This document shows positions 1 to 9,039 of a stretch of 64,000 nucleotides of DNA, piece by piece. Below the pieces are notes generated by a model. The model ran no database searches. It had not been told where the DNA came from and saw only the letters and a program-made list of their open reading frames with translations. The stretch's first letter is position 1. Every line of letters begins with the position of its first letter. This DNA comes from Pseudomonas sp. WS 5079 (lineage in GTDB: Bacteria; Pseudomonadota; Gammaproteobacteria; Pseudomonadales; Pseudomonadaceae), in NCBI RefSeq assembly GCF_012985465.1, contig NZ_JAAQWN010000005.1, positions 409,684 to 473,683 on the forward strand, read 5' to 3'. A program made the translations under genes and the position numbers.

Positions 1-884
1 TGCAAGCCGTGGTCGACCATGGCGGCTTCGCCCAGGCGGCCGAAGTGCTGCACCGCTCGCAATCCTCGGTGAGCTACACCGTGGCCCGCATGCAAGACCA
101 ACTGGGCGTGCCCCTGTTGCGCATCGATGGGCGCAAGGCCGTACTCACCGACGCCGGCGAAGTGCTGTTGCGTCGCTCCCGGCAACTGGTGAAAAACGCC
201 AGCCAACTGGAAGACCTGGCCCACCATATGGAACAAGGCTGGGAAGCCGAAGTACGCCTGGTAGTCGATGCCGCCTACCCCAACGCCCGCCTGGTACGCG
301 CCCTCACCGCCTTTATGCCGCAAAGCCGTGGCTGCCGTGTGCGCCTGCGCGAAGAAGTGCTGTCGGGTGTCGAGGAACTGCTGATCGAAGGCGTGGCCGA
401 CCTGGCGATCAGCGGCTTCAGCATCCCCGGCTACCTGGGCACGGAAATGAGCGACGTGGAATTTGTCGCCGTGGCCCACCCCGAACATCCGTTGCACCGG
501 CTCAACCGCGAACTGAGCTTCCAGGACCTGGAAAGCCAGATGCAAGTGGTGATCCGCGACTCCGGTCGCCAGCAACCGCGGGACGTCGGCTGGCTCGGCG
601 CCGAACAGCGCTGGACCGTGGGCAGCCTGGCCACCGCCGCCACCTTCGTCGGCAGCGGCCTGGGGTTTGCCTGGCTGCCCCGGCACATGATCGAGCGGGA
701 ACTCAAGGAGGGTGTGCTCAAGCAACTGCCCCTGGAGCAAGGCGCCAGCCGCCACCCGACGTTCTACCTGTACTCGAACAAGGACAAGCCCCTGGGCCCG
801 GCCACGCAGATTCTCGTCGAACTGCTGCGCACCTTCGACACCGCACCGCTGGACGCACCCTTTGCCGCTCCCCGGCAAGCCTGA
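1..884 (+). CDS. LysR-family transcriptional regulator, 5' end cut by window edge
   Basis: DNA-binding activator/repressor of the LysR type. The frame is open to the left edge: codons for Gln-Ala precede the GTG at 9, so the true start lies outside and only about 292 residues are seen. The N-terminal winged helix-turn-helix is recognisable (GGFAQAAEVLHRSQSSVSY, then ARMQDQLGVPLL) and is followed by the usual linker helix and an effector-binding domain. The gene is followed 14 bases later by an alpha/beta hydrolase on the same strand, which may be co-transcribed. The effector and target cannot be told from the sequence. Confidence 0.9.
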   Translation, partial: QAVVDHGGFAQAAEVLHRSQSSVSYTVARMQDQLGVPLLRIDGRKAVLTDAGEVLLRRSRQLVKNASQLEDLAHHMEQGWEAEVRLVVDAAYPNARLVRALTAFMPQSRGCRVRLREEVLSGVEELLIEGVADLAISGFSIPGYLGTEMSDVEFVAVAHPEHPLHRLNRELSFQDLESQMQVVIRDSGRQQPRDVGWLGAEQRWTVGSLATAATFVGSGLGFAWLPRHMIERELKEGVLKQLPLEQGASRHPTFYLYSNKDKPLGPATQILVELLRTFDTAPLDAPFAAPRQA

Positions 885-898
885 CACGGAGTTCACCG

Positions 899-1702
899 AT
901 GGCCTATTTCGAACATGAAGGCTGCACCCTGCATTACGAGGAATACGGCCACGGCGAGCCACTGATCCTGATCCACGGCCTGGGCTCCAGTTGCCAGGAT
1001 TGGGAGCTGCAAATACCGGTATTGTCCCGGCATTACCGCCTGGTGGTGCTGGATGTGCGCGGTCACGGGCGCTCCGACAAGCCCCGGGAGCGCTACAGCA
1101 TCGCCGGTTTTACCGCCGACCTGGTGGCGCTGATCGAACACCTGCAACTGCCCGCCGCCCACGTGGTAGGCCTGTCGATGGGCGGGATGATCGCCTTCCA
1201 ACTGGCGGTCGACCAACCGCAGTTGCTCAAAAGCCTGTGCATCGTCAACAGCACACCCGAGGTCAAGGTGCGCAGCGCCGATGATTATTGGCAATGGGCC
1301 AAGCGCTGGAGCCTGGCGCGCGTGCTGAGCTTGAATACCATCGGCAAGGCGCTTGGCGACCGGTTGTTCCCCAAGCCCTCACAGGCCGACCTGCGGCGCA
1401 AGATGACCGAACGCTGGGCAAAAAACGACAAACGTGCTTACCTCGCCAGCTTCGATGCGATTGTGGGCTGGGGGGTGCAGGAACGACTTTCGCGGATTAC
1501 CTGTCCAACCCTGGTCATCAGCGCCGACCACGACTACACCCCGGTGGCGCAAAAACAAATCTATGTAAAACTGCTGCCTGATGCGCGGTTGGTGGTGATT
1601 GCGGACTCACGTCACGCGACACCGCTGGACCAACCCGAGACCTTCAATACAACCCTGCTCGATTTTCTCAAGACCGTCCAAACCACTTCCCAGGATCACT
1701 GA
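899..1702 (+). CDS. Alpha/beta-fold hydrolase
   Basis: Cytoplasmic hydrolase of 267 residues, a usual single-domain length. The oxyanion-hole motif HGLGSS is near residue 27. The nucleophile elbow GLSMGG puts the catalytic Ser at about residue 93. A late Asp (SADHDYTP) and His (DSRHATP) complete a plausible triad. The substrate is not predictable; the fold also covers esterases, lactonases and 3-oxoadipate enol-lactonase-like enzymes. It starts 14 bases after a LysR gene and ends 3 bases before a cyclophilin gene, so the three may form one transcript. Confidence 0.85.
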   Translation: MAYFEHEGCTLHYEEYGHGEPLILIHGLGSSCQDWELQIPVLSRHYRLVVLDVRGHGRSDKPRERYSIAGFTADLVALIEHLQLPAAHVVGLSMGGMIAFQLAVDQPQLLKSLCIVNSTPEVKVRSADDYWQWAKRWSLARVLSLNTIGKALGDRLFPKPSQADLRRKMTERWAKNDKRAYLASFDAIVGWGVQERLSRITCPTLVISADHDYTPVAQKQIYVKLLPDARLVVIADSRHATPLDQPETFNTTLLDFLKTVQTTSQDH

Positions 1703-1705
1703 CCC

Positions 1706-2266
1706 ATGCTGAAAAAAATCGCCGTTTTTGCCGGTTCTGTTCTGTTTGCTGCCAACCTGATGGCGGCGGACGCCAAGGCACCGCATGTCTTGCTGGACAC
1801 CAGCTTCGGCAACATCGAAATCGAACTGGACCCGGTCAAGGCGCCGATCTCCAGCAAGAACTTCCTGGAATACGTGAAGAGTGGTTTTTATACCAACACC
1901 ATTTTTCACCGTGTGATTCCAGGCTTCATGGTCCAGGGCGGTGGCTTCACCTCGCAAATGGTCCAGAAAGACACCAAGGACCCTATCCGCAACGAAGCCA
2001 GCAACGGCCTGCATAACGTGCGTGGCAGCTTGTCGATGGCCCGGACCTCCAACCCCAACTCGGCCACCAGCCAGTTCTTCATCAACGTTGCCGACAATGC
2101 CTTCCTCGACCCAGGTCGCGATGCCGGTTACGCAGTCTTCGCCAAAGTCGTCAGTGGCATGGACGTGGTGGACCAGATCGTCAACTCGCAGACCACCACC
2201 AAGCAAGGCATGCAAAACGTGCCCGTCGATCCTGTGCTTATCAAGTCGGCCAAAATCATCGACTGA
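1706..2266 (+). CDS. ppiA: Periplasmic peptidyl-prolyl cis-trans isomerase, cyclophilin type
   Basis: Catalyses cis-trans isomerisation of Xaa-Pro bonds, here in the periplasm. The 186-residue product begins with Lys-Lys and a hydrophobic stretch ending Ala-Ala-Asp (cleavage around residue 20-22), i.e. a Sec signal peptide. The cyclophilin core follows: [15 protein letters not shown], the region with [17 protein letters not shown], and the C-terminal [12 protein letters not shown]. This is the PpiA branch rather than cytosolic PpiB because of the signal peptide. The start is only 3 bases after the upstream hydrolase stop, consistent with translational coupling. Confidence 0.9.
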   Translation: MLKKIAVFAGSVLFAANLMAADAKAPHVLLDTSFGNIEIELDPVKAPISSKNFLEYVKSGFYTNTIFHRVIPGFMVQGGGFTSQMVQKDTKDPIRNEASNGLHNVRGSLSMARTSNPNSATSQFFINVADNAFLDPGRDAGYAVFAKVVSGMDVVDQIVNSQTTTKQGMQNVPVDPVLIKSAKIID

Positions 2267-2346
2267 TCGACAGGAGTTCCGCGCGCCGCCCACAAGGCCG
2301 CGCGCGTATTCAACAAGGAGAGCCCGCCCGGCGGGCGTCAGACCTA

Positions 2347-4179
2347 ATGCTCTATCGTCGTTTTGAACAACTGATCGATATCTTCCGCGACGCTCCCAGC
2401 GCGGCACCTCCCGATAAAGTCCTGCCCTTCTACCTCTATTACCTGCGCCAGGTGTGGCCGTGCTTTGCCGCGCTGCTGGTGGTGGGCCTGATCGGCGCGC
2501 TGATCGAGGTGGCGCTGTTCAGCTACCTGAGCCGCATCATCGACCTGGCCCAGGGCACGCCGCCGGCCAATTTCTTCCAGATCCACGCCACCGAGTTGAT
2601 CTGGATGGCCGTGGTCGCCCTGCTGCTGCGCCCGATCTTCGGCGCCCTGCACGACCTGCTGGTGCACCAGACCATCAGCCCCGGCATGACCAGCCTGATC
2701 CGCTGGCAGAACCACAGCTATGTGCTCAAGCAGAGCCTGAACTTCTTCCAGAACGATTTTGCCGGGCGCATTGCCCAGCGCATCATGCAAACCGGCAATT
2801 CGCTGCGTGATTCGGCCGTGGCCGCCGTCGATGCCATCTGGCACGTGGCGATCTATGCCATCAGTTCCCTGGTGCTGTTCGCCGAGGCCGACTGGCGCCT
2901 GATGATCCCGCTGGTCACCTGGATCATTGCCTACAGCCTGGCGCTGCGCTACTTCGTGCCACGGGTCAAGGAACGCTCGGTGATTTCCTCCGAGGCGCGC
3001 TCCAAATTGATGGGGCGCATCGTCGATGGCTACACCAATATCACCACCTTGAAGCTGTTCGCCCACACCCAGTCCGAGCAGGAGTACGCCAAGGAAGCGA
3101 TCATCGAGCAGACCGAAAAAACCCAGCTGGCCAGCCGCGTGGTCACCAGCATGGACGTGGTCATCACGACCATGAACGGCCTGCTGATCGTCACCACCAC
3201 CGGCCTGGCCCTGTGGCTGTGGACGCAATCGCTGATCTCGGTCGGCGCCATCGCCCTGGCGACCGGCCTGGTGATCCGCATCGTCAACATGTCGGGCTGG
3301 ATCATGTGGGTGGTCAATGGCATTTTCGAGAACATCGGCATGGTCCAGGACGGCCTGAAAACCATCGCCCAGCCCCTGGCGGTAATCGACCGCGAGAACG
3401 CCCCGCGCCTGCGCGTGCCCCACGGCGAAGTGCGCTTCGAACAGGTGGATTTCCACTACGGCAAGAGCAGCGGCATCATCAGTGGCCTGAACCTGGTGAT
3501 CAAGCCAGGGGAAAAGATCGGCCTGATCGGCCCGTCCGGTGCCGGCAAGTCGACCCTGGTCAACCTGCTGCTGCGCCTCTACGACCTGCAAGGCGGACGC
3601 ATCCTGATCGACGGCCAGGACATCGCCGAAGTGGCCCAGGAAAGCCTGCGCGAACGCATCGGCATGATCACCCAGGACACCTCGCTGCTGCACCGCTCGA
3701 TCCGCGACAACTTGCTGTACGGCAAACCCGATGCCACTGACCAAGAGCTCTGGGAAGCGATCCGCAAGGCGCGTGCCGATGAATTTATCCCGCTGCTGTC
3801 GGACGCCGAGGGCCGCATTGGCCTGGATGCCCATGTGGGTGAGCGCGGGGTGAAACTCTCCGGCGGGCAACGCCAGCGCATCGCAATCGCCCGGGTCCTG
3901 CTCAAGGATGCACCGATCCTGATCATGGACGAAGCCACTTCGGCCCTGGACTCGGAAGTGGAAGCAGCCATCCAGGAAAGCCTGGAAACCCTGATGCAAG
4001 GCAAGACGGTAATCGCTATCGCTCACCGCCTGTCCACGATTGCTCGAATGGACAGGTTGGTGGTCCTGGAAAAAGGCCAGATCGCCGAAAGTGGCAGCCA
4101 TGCGCAATTGCTGGCACATGGCGGCCTGTACTCGCGATTGTGGCAGCACCAGACCGGAGGATTCGTGGGTATCGACTGA
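2347..4179 (+). CDS. ABC transporter, fused permease and ATPase (half-transporter)
   Basis: Inner-membrane exporter half-molecule of 610 residues, expected to act as a homodimer. The N-terminal half holds about six membrane helices (ABC type-1 exporter). The C-terminal half is the nucleotide-binding domain, with Walker A GPSGAGKST at about 395, signature LSGGQRQR at about 503 and Walker B ILIMDEATSALD at about 523, followed by the H-loop AHRLS. The substrate is unknown (lipid, peptide or drug). The best Shine-Dalgarno (AAGGAG at 2315) is 26 bases upstream of the ATG, with a GC hairpin between them. The long antisense frame opposite it is a shadow. Confidence 0.93.
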   Translation: MLYRRFEQLIDIFRDAPSAAPPDKVLPFYLYYLRQVWPCFAALLVVGLIGALIEVALFSYLSRIIDLAQGTPPANFFQIHATELIWMAVVALLLRPIFGALHDLLVHQTISPGMTSLIRWQNHSYVLKQSLNFFQNDFAGRIAQRIMQTGNSLRDSAVAAVDAIWHVAIYAISSLVLFAEADWRLMIPLVTWIIAYSLALRYFVPRVKERSVISSEARSKLMGRIVDGYTNITTLKLFAHTQSEQEYAKEAIIEQTEKTQLASRVVTSMDVVITTMNGLLIVTTTGLALWLWTQSLISVGAIALATGLVIRIVNMSGWIMWVVNGIFENIGMVQDGLKTIAQPLAVIDRENAPRLRVPHGEVRFEQVDFHYGKSSGIISGLNLVIKPGEKIGLIGPSGAGKSTLVNLLLRLYDLQGGRILIDGQDIAEVAQESLRERIGMITQDTSLLHRSIRDNLLYGKPDATDQELWEAIRKARADEFIPLLSDAEGRIGLDAHVGERGVKLSGGQRQRIAIARVLLKDAPILIMDEATSALDSEVEAAIQESLETLMQGKTVIAIAHRLSTIARMDRLVVLEKGQIAESGSHAQLLAHGGLYSRLWQHQTGGFVGID

Positions 4180-4271
4180 TTCTGGACTACTAACCGCGCG
4201 ATCAATTCCGAACAATTCTGACAGTTTTTTCTAACTCGCTGGCCGTGTATCACAATCCTGCTGTACTGCAA

Positions 4272-4294
4272 TCAGGGCCCAGGGAGGGCCCTGA
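4272..4294. other. Perfect 9-bp palindromic hairpin upstream of aqpZ
   Basis: TCAGGGCCC, loop AGGGA, GGGCCCTGA: a perfect nine-pair GC-rich stem between the ABC transporter stop and aqpZ. No T-run follows on either strand, so a classical intrinsic terminator is unlikely. It could terminate weakly, stabilise a 3' end, or lie in the aqpZ leader about 50 bases before the start codon. Confidence 0.5.
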
Positions 4295-4346
4295 CATCAG
4301 ACTGCAGGGAAGCCTCACCGACCAGTTGATTTAGAAGGACGCGTTC

Positions 4347-5048
4347 ATGTCTCTGTTCAAACGTTCCGTTACAGAAGGGTTAGGTACGTTTTGGCTGGTG
4401 TTGGGTGGTTGCGGGAGTGCGGTTCTGGCCGCAGCGTTCCCCGATGTCGGAATCGGCCTGCTGGGTGTCTCGCTGGCATTCGGGCTTACCGTACTGACCA
4501 TGGCATTTGCCATTGGCCATATCAGCGGCTGCCACCTCAACCCGGCAGTCACCGTGGGCCTGGTGGTCGGCGGCAGGTTTTCGGCCAGGGAAATGCCAGC
4601 GTATATCGTCGCGCAAGTCATTGGCGGCGTAGTGGCAGCGGCCCTGCTGTACTTCATTGCCAGCGGCAAGCCGGGTTTTGAACTGGCTTCGGGCCTGGCA
4701 TCCAATGGCTACGGTGAACACTCGCCGGGCGGGTATTCGATGGCGGCCGGGTTTGTCACCGAACTGGTGATGACCGCAATGTTCGTGCTGATCATCCTCG
4801 GCGCCACTGACCGTCGCGCACCGGCTGGCCTGGCACCCATCGCCATTGGCCTGGGGCTGACACTGATCCACCTGATCTCCATCCCGGTCACCAACACCTC
4901 GGTCAACCCGGCCCGCAGCACCGGCCCTGCGCTGATTGTCGGCGGTTGGGCGATCCAGCAGCTGTGGCTGTTCTGGCTGGCGCCGATCCTTGGCGCAGTG
5001 ATCGGTGGCATCACCTACCGTTGGTTGGGCAAAGAAGAAACCGCCTGA
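4347..5048 (+). CDS. aqpZ: Aquaporin Z (water channel)
   Basis: Inner-membrane tetrameric water channel of the MIP family. The protein is 233 residues, close to the E. coli length of 231. Both half-helix motifs are intact: [10 protein letters not shown] in loop B and [10 protein letters not shown] in loop E. The LNPAVT and VNPARS contexts are those of AqpZ rather than glycerol facilitators, whose second motif is NPARD. Six membrane segments are readable. RBS: GAAGGA shortly before the ATG. A REPIN follows immediately downstream. Confidence 0.95.
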   Translation: MSLFKRSVTEGLGTFWLVLGGCGSAVLAAAFPDVGIGLLGVSLAFGLTVLTMAFAIGHISGCHLNPAVTVGLVVGGRFSAREMPAYIVAQVIGGVVAAALLYFIASGKPGFELASGLASNGYGEHSPGGYSMAAGFVTELVMTAMFVLIILGATDRRAPAGLAPIAIGLGLTLIHLISIPVTNTSVNPARSTGPALIVGGWAIQQLWLFWLAPILGAVIGGITYRWLGKEETA

Positions 5049-5069
5049 TCCAACAGTATTGACCCACCC

Positions 5070-5168
5070 TGTGGGAGCGAGCTTGCTCGCGAAAAACCTG
5101 AGGGCGCCGCGTTTATCCAGAATGAACGCGGTGTACTTGAGTTCTTCGCGAGCAAGCTCGCTCCTACA
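5070..5168. repeat. REPIN: inverted pair of REP palindromes
   Basis: Left arm 5070-5093 (core GTGGGAGCGAGCTTGCTCGC) and right arm 5145-5168, its reverse complement apart from one base (GTAGG instead of GTGGG). Each arm is itself a palindrome (GCGAGC-TT-GCTCGC). About 51 bases lie between the arms. This is the fluorescens-group REPIN layout, mobilised in trans by RAYT transposases; no RAYT gene is in the window. Confidence 0.85.
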
Positions 5169-5194
5169 GGGGAACAGGTTGAGTTCCCTGAGCG

Positions 5195-6349
5195 TTATTC
5201 CTGTCGATACGGCAACGCCGACCGCGCCTCCTCGGCATACGCCAGAATCCCCACCCGCTCGCGCTCCAGGAAATCCGCCACGGCGCTTTTCAAGCCTGGA
5301 TGGCGCAAGTAGTGCCAGGAGTGGGTAATCACCGGCTCAAATCCACGGATCAACTTGTGCTCGCCCTGGGCCCCGGCGTCGAAACGTTGCAGGCCATTGG
5401 CAATCGCGTGGTCCATGCCTTGATAGAAGCAGGTCTCGAAATGCAGCCGGTCGAATTCGCCCAGGCAGCCCCAATAGCGGCCATATAGGCTGTCGCCGCC
5501 GACCAGGCTGAACGCCATGGCCACCGGGCGCGGCCCTTGCTTGGCCAGCACCACCCGTATTGCCTGCGGCATGCGTTCGGCCAGCAGGCTGAAAAACGCT
5601 CGCGTCAGGTACGGTGACTGCCGGCGCACCGCATAGGTGTTGGCGTAGCAGGCGTAGACAAAATCCCACTGGGCCTCGCTCAGTTCATGGCCGTGCAGCC
5701 ACTCGAACTCGATGCCCTGCCCCGCCACTTGTTCGCGCTCCTTGCGCATCTGCTTGCGCTTGCGCGAGCTCAAGGCGTCGAGGAAGTCCTGGAAGTCGCG
5801 ATAACCACGGTTCTGCCAGTGGAACTGGCAACCCAGGCGCGCAAGCCAACCGGGTTGCTGGCCCAGCGCGGCATCGGCCATGGCATCGGTGAAGTTGATG
5901 TGGGCACTGGAAAGCCCTTCGATCTCCAAGTAGCCAGGCAGGCTCTGGAGCAGCTCCAGGCCATCCGCGCCACTGGCCGTCAACAGGCGCGGCCCGCTGA
6001 CCGGGCTGAAAGGCACCGCTGTCAGCAGCTTAGGGTAATAGTCGATGCCCGCGCGCGCGCAGGCGTCAGCCCAGCCATGGTCGAATACGTATTCGCCATA
6101 GGAGTGCCATTTGCGATAGCTGGGCAGCGCCGCCACCAGCCGCTCGCCCTCGTAATGCAGCAAGTGCTCCGGCTGCCAGCCAGAATGCCGGCCAAGGCTG
6201 GCACTGTCTTCCAGCGCACTGAGGAAAGCATGGCGCAGAAACGGCTGATCCTCGGGAACCAATGCGTTCCATTCATCAGGCGATACTTCGGACAGGCTAT
6301 TCAAACGTTTCAACGGCATGCCATTCCCCGACGGTAAACGCTCGCTCAC
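5195..6349 (-). CDS. GNAT-family (FemAB/COG3146-like) N-acyltransferase
   Basis: Protein of 384 residues resembling the conserved COG3146 (DUF482) family, a double-GNAT fold often annotated as peptidogalycan biosynthesis or N-acyltransferase. Visible family features are the C-terminal stretch with LYGRYWGCLGEFDRLHFE, CFYQGMDHAIANG and GAQGEHKLIRGFEP, and a central basic patch SSRKRKQMRKER. No signal peptide or membrane segment is present. The substrate is unknown. It is read convergently with aqpZ across a REPIN and sits downstream of a porin terminator, so it is probably a single transcription unit. Confidence 0.8.
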   Translation of the reverse strand: MSERLPSGNGMPLKRLNSLSEVSPDEWNALVPEDQPFLRHAFLSALEDSASLGRHSGWQPEHLLHYEGERLVAALPSYRKWHSYGEYVFDHGWADACARAGIDYYPKLLTAVPFSPVSGPRLLTASGADGLELLQSLPGYLEIEGLSSAHINFTDAMADAALGQQPGWLARLGCQFHWQNRGYRDFQDFLDALSSRKRKQMRKEREQVAGQGIEFEWLHGHELSEAQWDFVYACYANTYAVRRQSPYLTRAFFSLLAERMPQAIRVVLAKQGPRPVAMAFSLVGGDSLYGRYWGCLGEFDRLHFETCFYQGMDHAIANGLQRFDAGAQGEHKLIRGFEPVITHSWHYLRHPGLKSAVADFLERERVGILAYAEEARSALPYRQE

Positions 6350-6394
6350 GATATTCAGGCCATTCTGACAGAACCTGCCACCCGCGCGGTCAGC

Positions 6395-6421
6395 AAAAAA
6401 AAACCCCGCCAGTTGGCGGGG
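6395..6421 (-). terminator. Rho-independent terminator of the porin gene
   Basis: Read on the minus strand: stem CCCCGCC (6421-6415), loop AACT, stem GGCGGGG (6410-6404), then a run of nine T. It lies about 65 bases past the porin stop codon. Confidence 0.85.
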
Positions 6422-6484
6422 TGAAAAAGAGGATCGCGCTTTAACGGATGAAGAAAGAGCGCGTTGGAGCGGTATTACAGTTGC

Positions 6485-7819
6485 TTAGAACACGTACTGC
6501 ACACGACCGACGATGGAGTCACCGCTGTCATCGCCATTGGCGTTGGTGATTTTGTCGGTGCTGACCTTGCTGTAGTTCACGGACAGCTTGACCGCTTCGT
6601 TGGCGTACCAGTTCACACCCAGGGTGTTCACGTTGGCCTTGGCGTCGCCGGTTTCGCGGGTAGCGCTGCTGACGACGATGTTCTTGTCGTCAACCTTGAT
6701 GCTGTCATAACGGTAGAACACTTCCCAGGCGCCGTACTGCTTGTTCTCAGGCTTGATGGCGTCGAACTTGCCGCCGTCGAGCTTGTAGGCACGGGATTCG
6801 CCGGTCAGGGTGTAGGCCAGTTGGCCGTAGAAACCGCTGGTTTTCACGTCCTGGTAGGCATTGCTGTCAGCCTTCATCTTGCGGCTCAGGGCTTCAGCCT
6901 GTACCGAGAATGGGCCAGTGGCGAAGGCAAACTCACCACCAAACACGGTGTCGGTGTCATAGGCGCCGACTGCGGTCAGGTTGCTGGCGTTCAGGCCCAC
7001 ACCGCCGCCGAAGGTAGCGCGGTTGCCGTTGGAGCCAGCATCGTTGCCACCGGTCGTCGCCACGCCACGGGCGCCAAGACGCGGACGGATCCGCGAGTCG
7101 AAGGCCGCGTCGTTGAGGTCACGTGCCGCCACGTTCAAGCCGAAGTGCAGGACGTCGCCGCCTTTGTTCATCGGCGCCAACACGATACGGCCGTTGAATT
7201 GCTTCACGCCCTTGCCGTCTTCGTCGTTGATGTCTTTGGAAGCCAGGCTGGCGGAGCCGTAGAACATCTCAGCCGCAGTGCCGCTGACCTGGATGCCCAT
7301 GCCGTTTTCGTGGGTGTTGACCCAGTCTGCAACCTCGTAGGCCGAGTTACGCTCCATGGCGGTGATCCACTTGGAGCTGGTAGCTTTTTCCAGGCCGAAA
7401 TCCGGGTCAAAACGACCAACGCGGATAGTCACCGGCTTGAAGCCCACATAGGACATGGACGCTTCGTCGAAGTAACCGTCGTCGGAGTTACCCGAGTTGT
7501 GGGAGAAGTCGTAGTTGAGCTGGTATTTGAAATCCTTGTAAACGGTGCCACCCAGCTCCAGGAAGGCGCGACGGAAGTAAGCGGCGTCGCCCGAATCACC
7601 GTTCTTGGTGTAGAAGCCGTCAAATGTGCCGTAATCGGCTTGCAAGCGACCACCCAGCTTGAAGCTGAAGTTCTGGTCGGTAGTAGCAACCTCAAGGCCG
7701 CCCTTGGTTTTGACAACGATATCGGCGCCGTCAGTAGTGACAGTACCAGCGAAAGCCTGGGCGGTAACGGCCAGGGCCAGGGCGCTGGCCGCGAAACCGG
7801 CGAAGTGCTTACGGATCAT
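6485..7819 (-). CDS. OprO/OprP-family (phosphate/polyphosphate-type) outer-membrane porin
   Basis: Outer-membrane beta-barrel channel, 444 residues. It has a signal peptide ending AQAFA-GTV (about 25 residues). Family marks are [18 protein letters not shown] near the mature N-terminus, [27 protein letters not shown], and a C-terminal aromatic residue (GRVQYVF) as needed for Bam recognition. OprO/OprP proteins are trimeric anion pores induced by phosphate starvation in P. aeruginosa. Whether this one prefers phosphate, pyrophosphate or other anions is not decidable here. It is monocistronic, with its own promoter candidate and terminator. RBS GGGGA lies before the ATG. Confidence 0.88.
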   Translation of the reverse strand: MIRKHFAGFAASALALAVTAQAFAGTVTTDGADIVVKTKGGLEVATTDQNFSFKLGGRLQADYGTFDGFYTKNGDSGDAAYFRRAFLELGGTVYKDFKYQLNYDFSHNSGNSDDGYFDEASMSYVGFKPVTIRVGRFDPDFGLEKATSSKWITAMERNSAYEVADWVNTHENGMGIQVSGTAAEMFYGSASLASKDINDEDGKGVKQFNGRIVLAPMNKGGDVLHFGLNVAARDLNDAAFDSRIRPRLGARGVATTGGNDAGSNGNRATFGGGVGLNASNLTAVGAYDTDTVFGGEFAFATGPFSVQAEALSRKMKADSNAYQDVKTSGFYGQLAYTLTGESRAYKLDGGKFDAIKPENKQYGAWEVFYRYDSIKVDDKNIVVSSATRETGDAKANVNTLGVNWYANEAVKLSVNYSKVSTDKITNANGDDSGDSIVGRVQYVF

Positions 7820-7937
7820 CGAAGAATTCCCCTAATTGGTGGTCTTTTGCGTTGGAAAACACACGGGTTCTGCCCCGCTGGTGTTGGGAGGGGATCTTGG
7901 CGAGGGGATATTTCAGCCAAGTTGCTGCAAGATAAAT

Positions 7938-7965
7938 ATTTTATTACAGGGGAACTTTCTTACAA
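7938..7965 (-). promoter_or_regulatory. Candidate sigma-70 promoter of the porin gene
   Basis: On the minus strand TTGTAA (7965-7960), a 16-base spacer, then TAAAAT (7943-7938), giving a leader of about 110 bases to the porin ATG. A convincing Pho box could not be placed. The rest of the 335-base gap 7820-8154 holds the leader and the anti-sigma terminator, and no gene was seen. Confidence 0.4.
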
Positions 7966-8097
7966 CCACTTGGAATAAGCGCAACGCTACGGCCGGCGTG
8001 GGTTTGAGCTAAAAAAGTACGAGAAATGCCAAGTGAAAAAAAGGTGAAAAAAAATGACAAACCTGCAAGGTTTTTCAGCGCATAGCTTTTCGCCGAC

Positions 8098-8130
8098 ACA
8101 AAAAAGCCCGCGACGGGGACGTCGCAGGCC
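8098..8130 (-). terminator. Rho-independent terminator after the anti-sigma gene
   Basis: Minus strand: GCCTGCGACG, loop TCCC, CGTCGCGGGC, then TTTTTTGT. Located about 25 bases past the anti-sigma stop codon. Confidence 0.85.
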
Positions 8131-8154
8131 TTGGCAACCGCAGACAGCGTTGGG

Positions 8155-8388
8155 TCAGGAGTTGCGCTTGAGCTCCGAGGCCAGGCGCTCGGCCAACCCT
8201 TGCGCATCGGCCACTTCGGGTTCGGGCAGGATGCGCAACGTGGCTTGCATCAGGCGCATCTGGCGAATGAAGCGCCGGCAATTGGCGCAGAACATCAGGT
8301 GATGGCGCATACGCAGGCGATCACCAAAGGTCAGTTGCCCATCGAGAAAATCGCTGGAACGCGCCACTTGTTCTTTGCAGGTCAACAT
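8155..8388 (-). CDS. Soluble zinc-finger anti-sigma factor (zf-HC2 type)
   Basis: Small 77-residue protein with the zinc-binding anti-sigma pattern: Cys4, then His30-x3-Cys34-x2-Cys37 (RHHLMFCANC). No membrane segment follows, so it should act in the cytoplasm by sequestering the adjacent ECF sigma factor, as RsrA/ChrR-like proteins do. Its ATG lies inside the last codons of the sigma gene (7-base overlap), a strong sign of translational coupling and of a cognate pair. The Cys ligands make redox or metal sensing possible; that is inference. Confidence 0.85.
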   Translation of the reverse strand: MLTCKEQVARSSDFLDGQLTFGDRLRMRHHLMFCANCRRFIRQMRLMQATLRILPEPEVADAQGLAERLASELKRNS

Positions 8389-8996
8389 TCGCCGGTCTCC
8401 TCGAAATGCTCCACCGTAGCGAAGACTTTAAGCCGCGCCCGGTGCAGCAGCACTCGCACATTGGAGAGCGAGATCTCCAGAAGATTACAAATCTCTTCCA
8501 GTTCCAGCCCCTGGCGCTCGCGCAGCAGCAGCACACTGCTTTGCAGCTCGGACAGACTTAGCAACGTGTGCTCCAGACATTCACGCAGCTCGTTTTCGGT
8601 GAGCAACGCCTCGGGGGTGTCCTGGTGCCAGGCAAATGGCGCGACCAGCCAATGCTCATCGCCGGCGGCAAAACGCTCATCGCCGATGGTGCCGTGGGGC
8701 GATGGCAGGTCGTCCAGCAGCACTTCCCGTCGATTCTGCTTGTAGCGCCCCTTGGCCGAGTTGGCGGTGATGGTCAGCAGCCAGGTCTTGAGGCTGGAAC
8801 GCCCTTCAAACCGGGCGAGGCTGCGCACCACCGAGAGCCATGCGTCCTGGACCACTTCGTCGGCATGGCGCTGGCCTACGATGGCGTAGGCCACCGCACG
8901 CATCGCGCTCTGGTAGGTGGTGACCAATTCCTTGTAGGCCCGCTGCTCGCCCTTGAGCAGGCGTTCAAGCAGGTGCGCGTCGTCGGCTGCTGCCAT
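8382..8996 (-). CDS. ECF-type RNA polymerase sigma factor
   Basis: Alternative sigma factor, 204 residues. Region 2 is visible (YAIVGQRHADEVVQDAWLSV and GRSSLKTWLLTITAN). Region 4 has LSELQSSVLLLRERQGLELE and the helix-turn-helix ending ISLSNVRVLLHRARLK. It is slightly longer than typical because of a linker between regions 2 and 4. It lies 43 bases downstream of a ketoacyl synthase III gene and overlaps the anti-sigma gene. In P. aeruginosa the ECF gene PA3285 also sits beside the FabH-like gene PA3286, so the arrangement looks conserved (recalled, not checked). Confidence 0.9.
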   Translation of the reverse strand: MAAADDAHLLERLLKGEQRAYKELVTTYQSAMRAVAYAIVGQRHADEVVQDAWLSVVRSLARFEGRSSLKTWLLTITANSAKGRYKQNRREVLLDDLPSPHGTIGDERFAAGDEHWLVAPFAWHQDTPEALLTENELRECLEHTLLSLSELQSSVLLLRERQGLELEEICNLLEISLSNVRVLLHRARLKVFATVEHFEETGEC

Positions 8997-9039
8997 TCAA
9001 AACCTCATTGTGCAAGACGTGGCCGCAATCGCCTGGTTC

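Noticed and set aside
2344..4215. Long minus-strand frame opposite the ABC transporter
   Set aside because: Composition is typical of an antisense shadow in GC-rich DNA (rich in His, Asp, Gln, Gly), whereas the plus strand has all ABC motifs.
6464..7978. Plus-strand frame opposite the porin
   Set aside because: Val/Gly-rich antisense translation of a beta-barrel; the porin has signal peptide, promoter and terminator.
7820..8000. Pho box for the phosphate-type porin
   Set aside because: CTGTAAT occurs once, but a second correctly spaced half could not be found.
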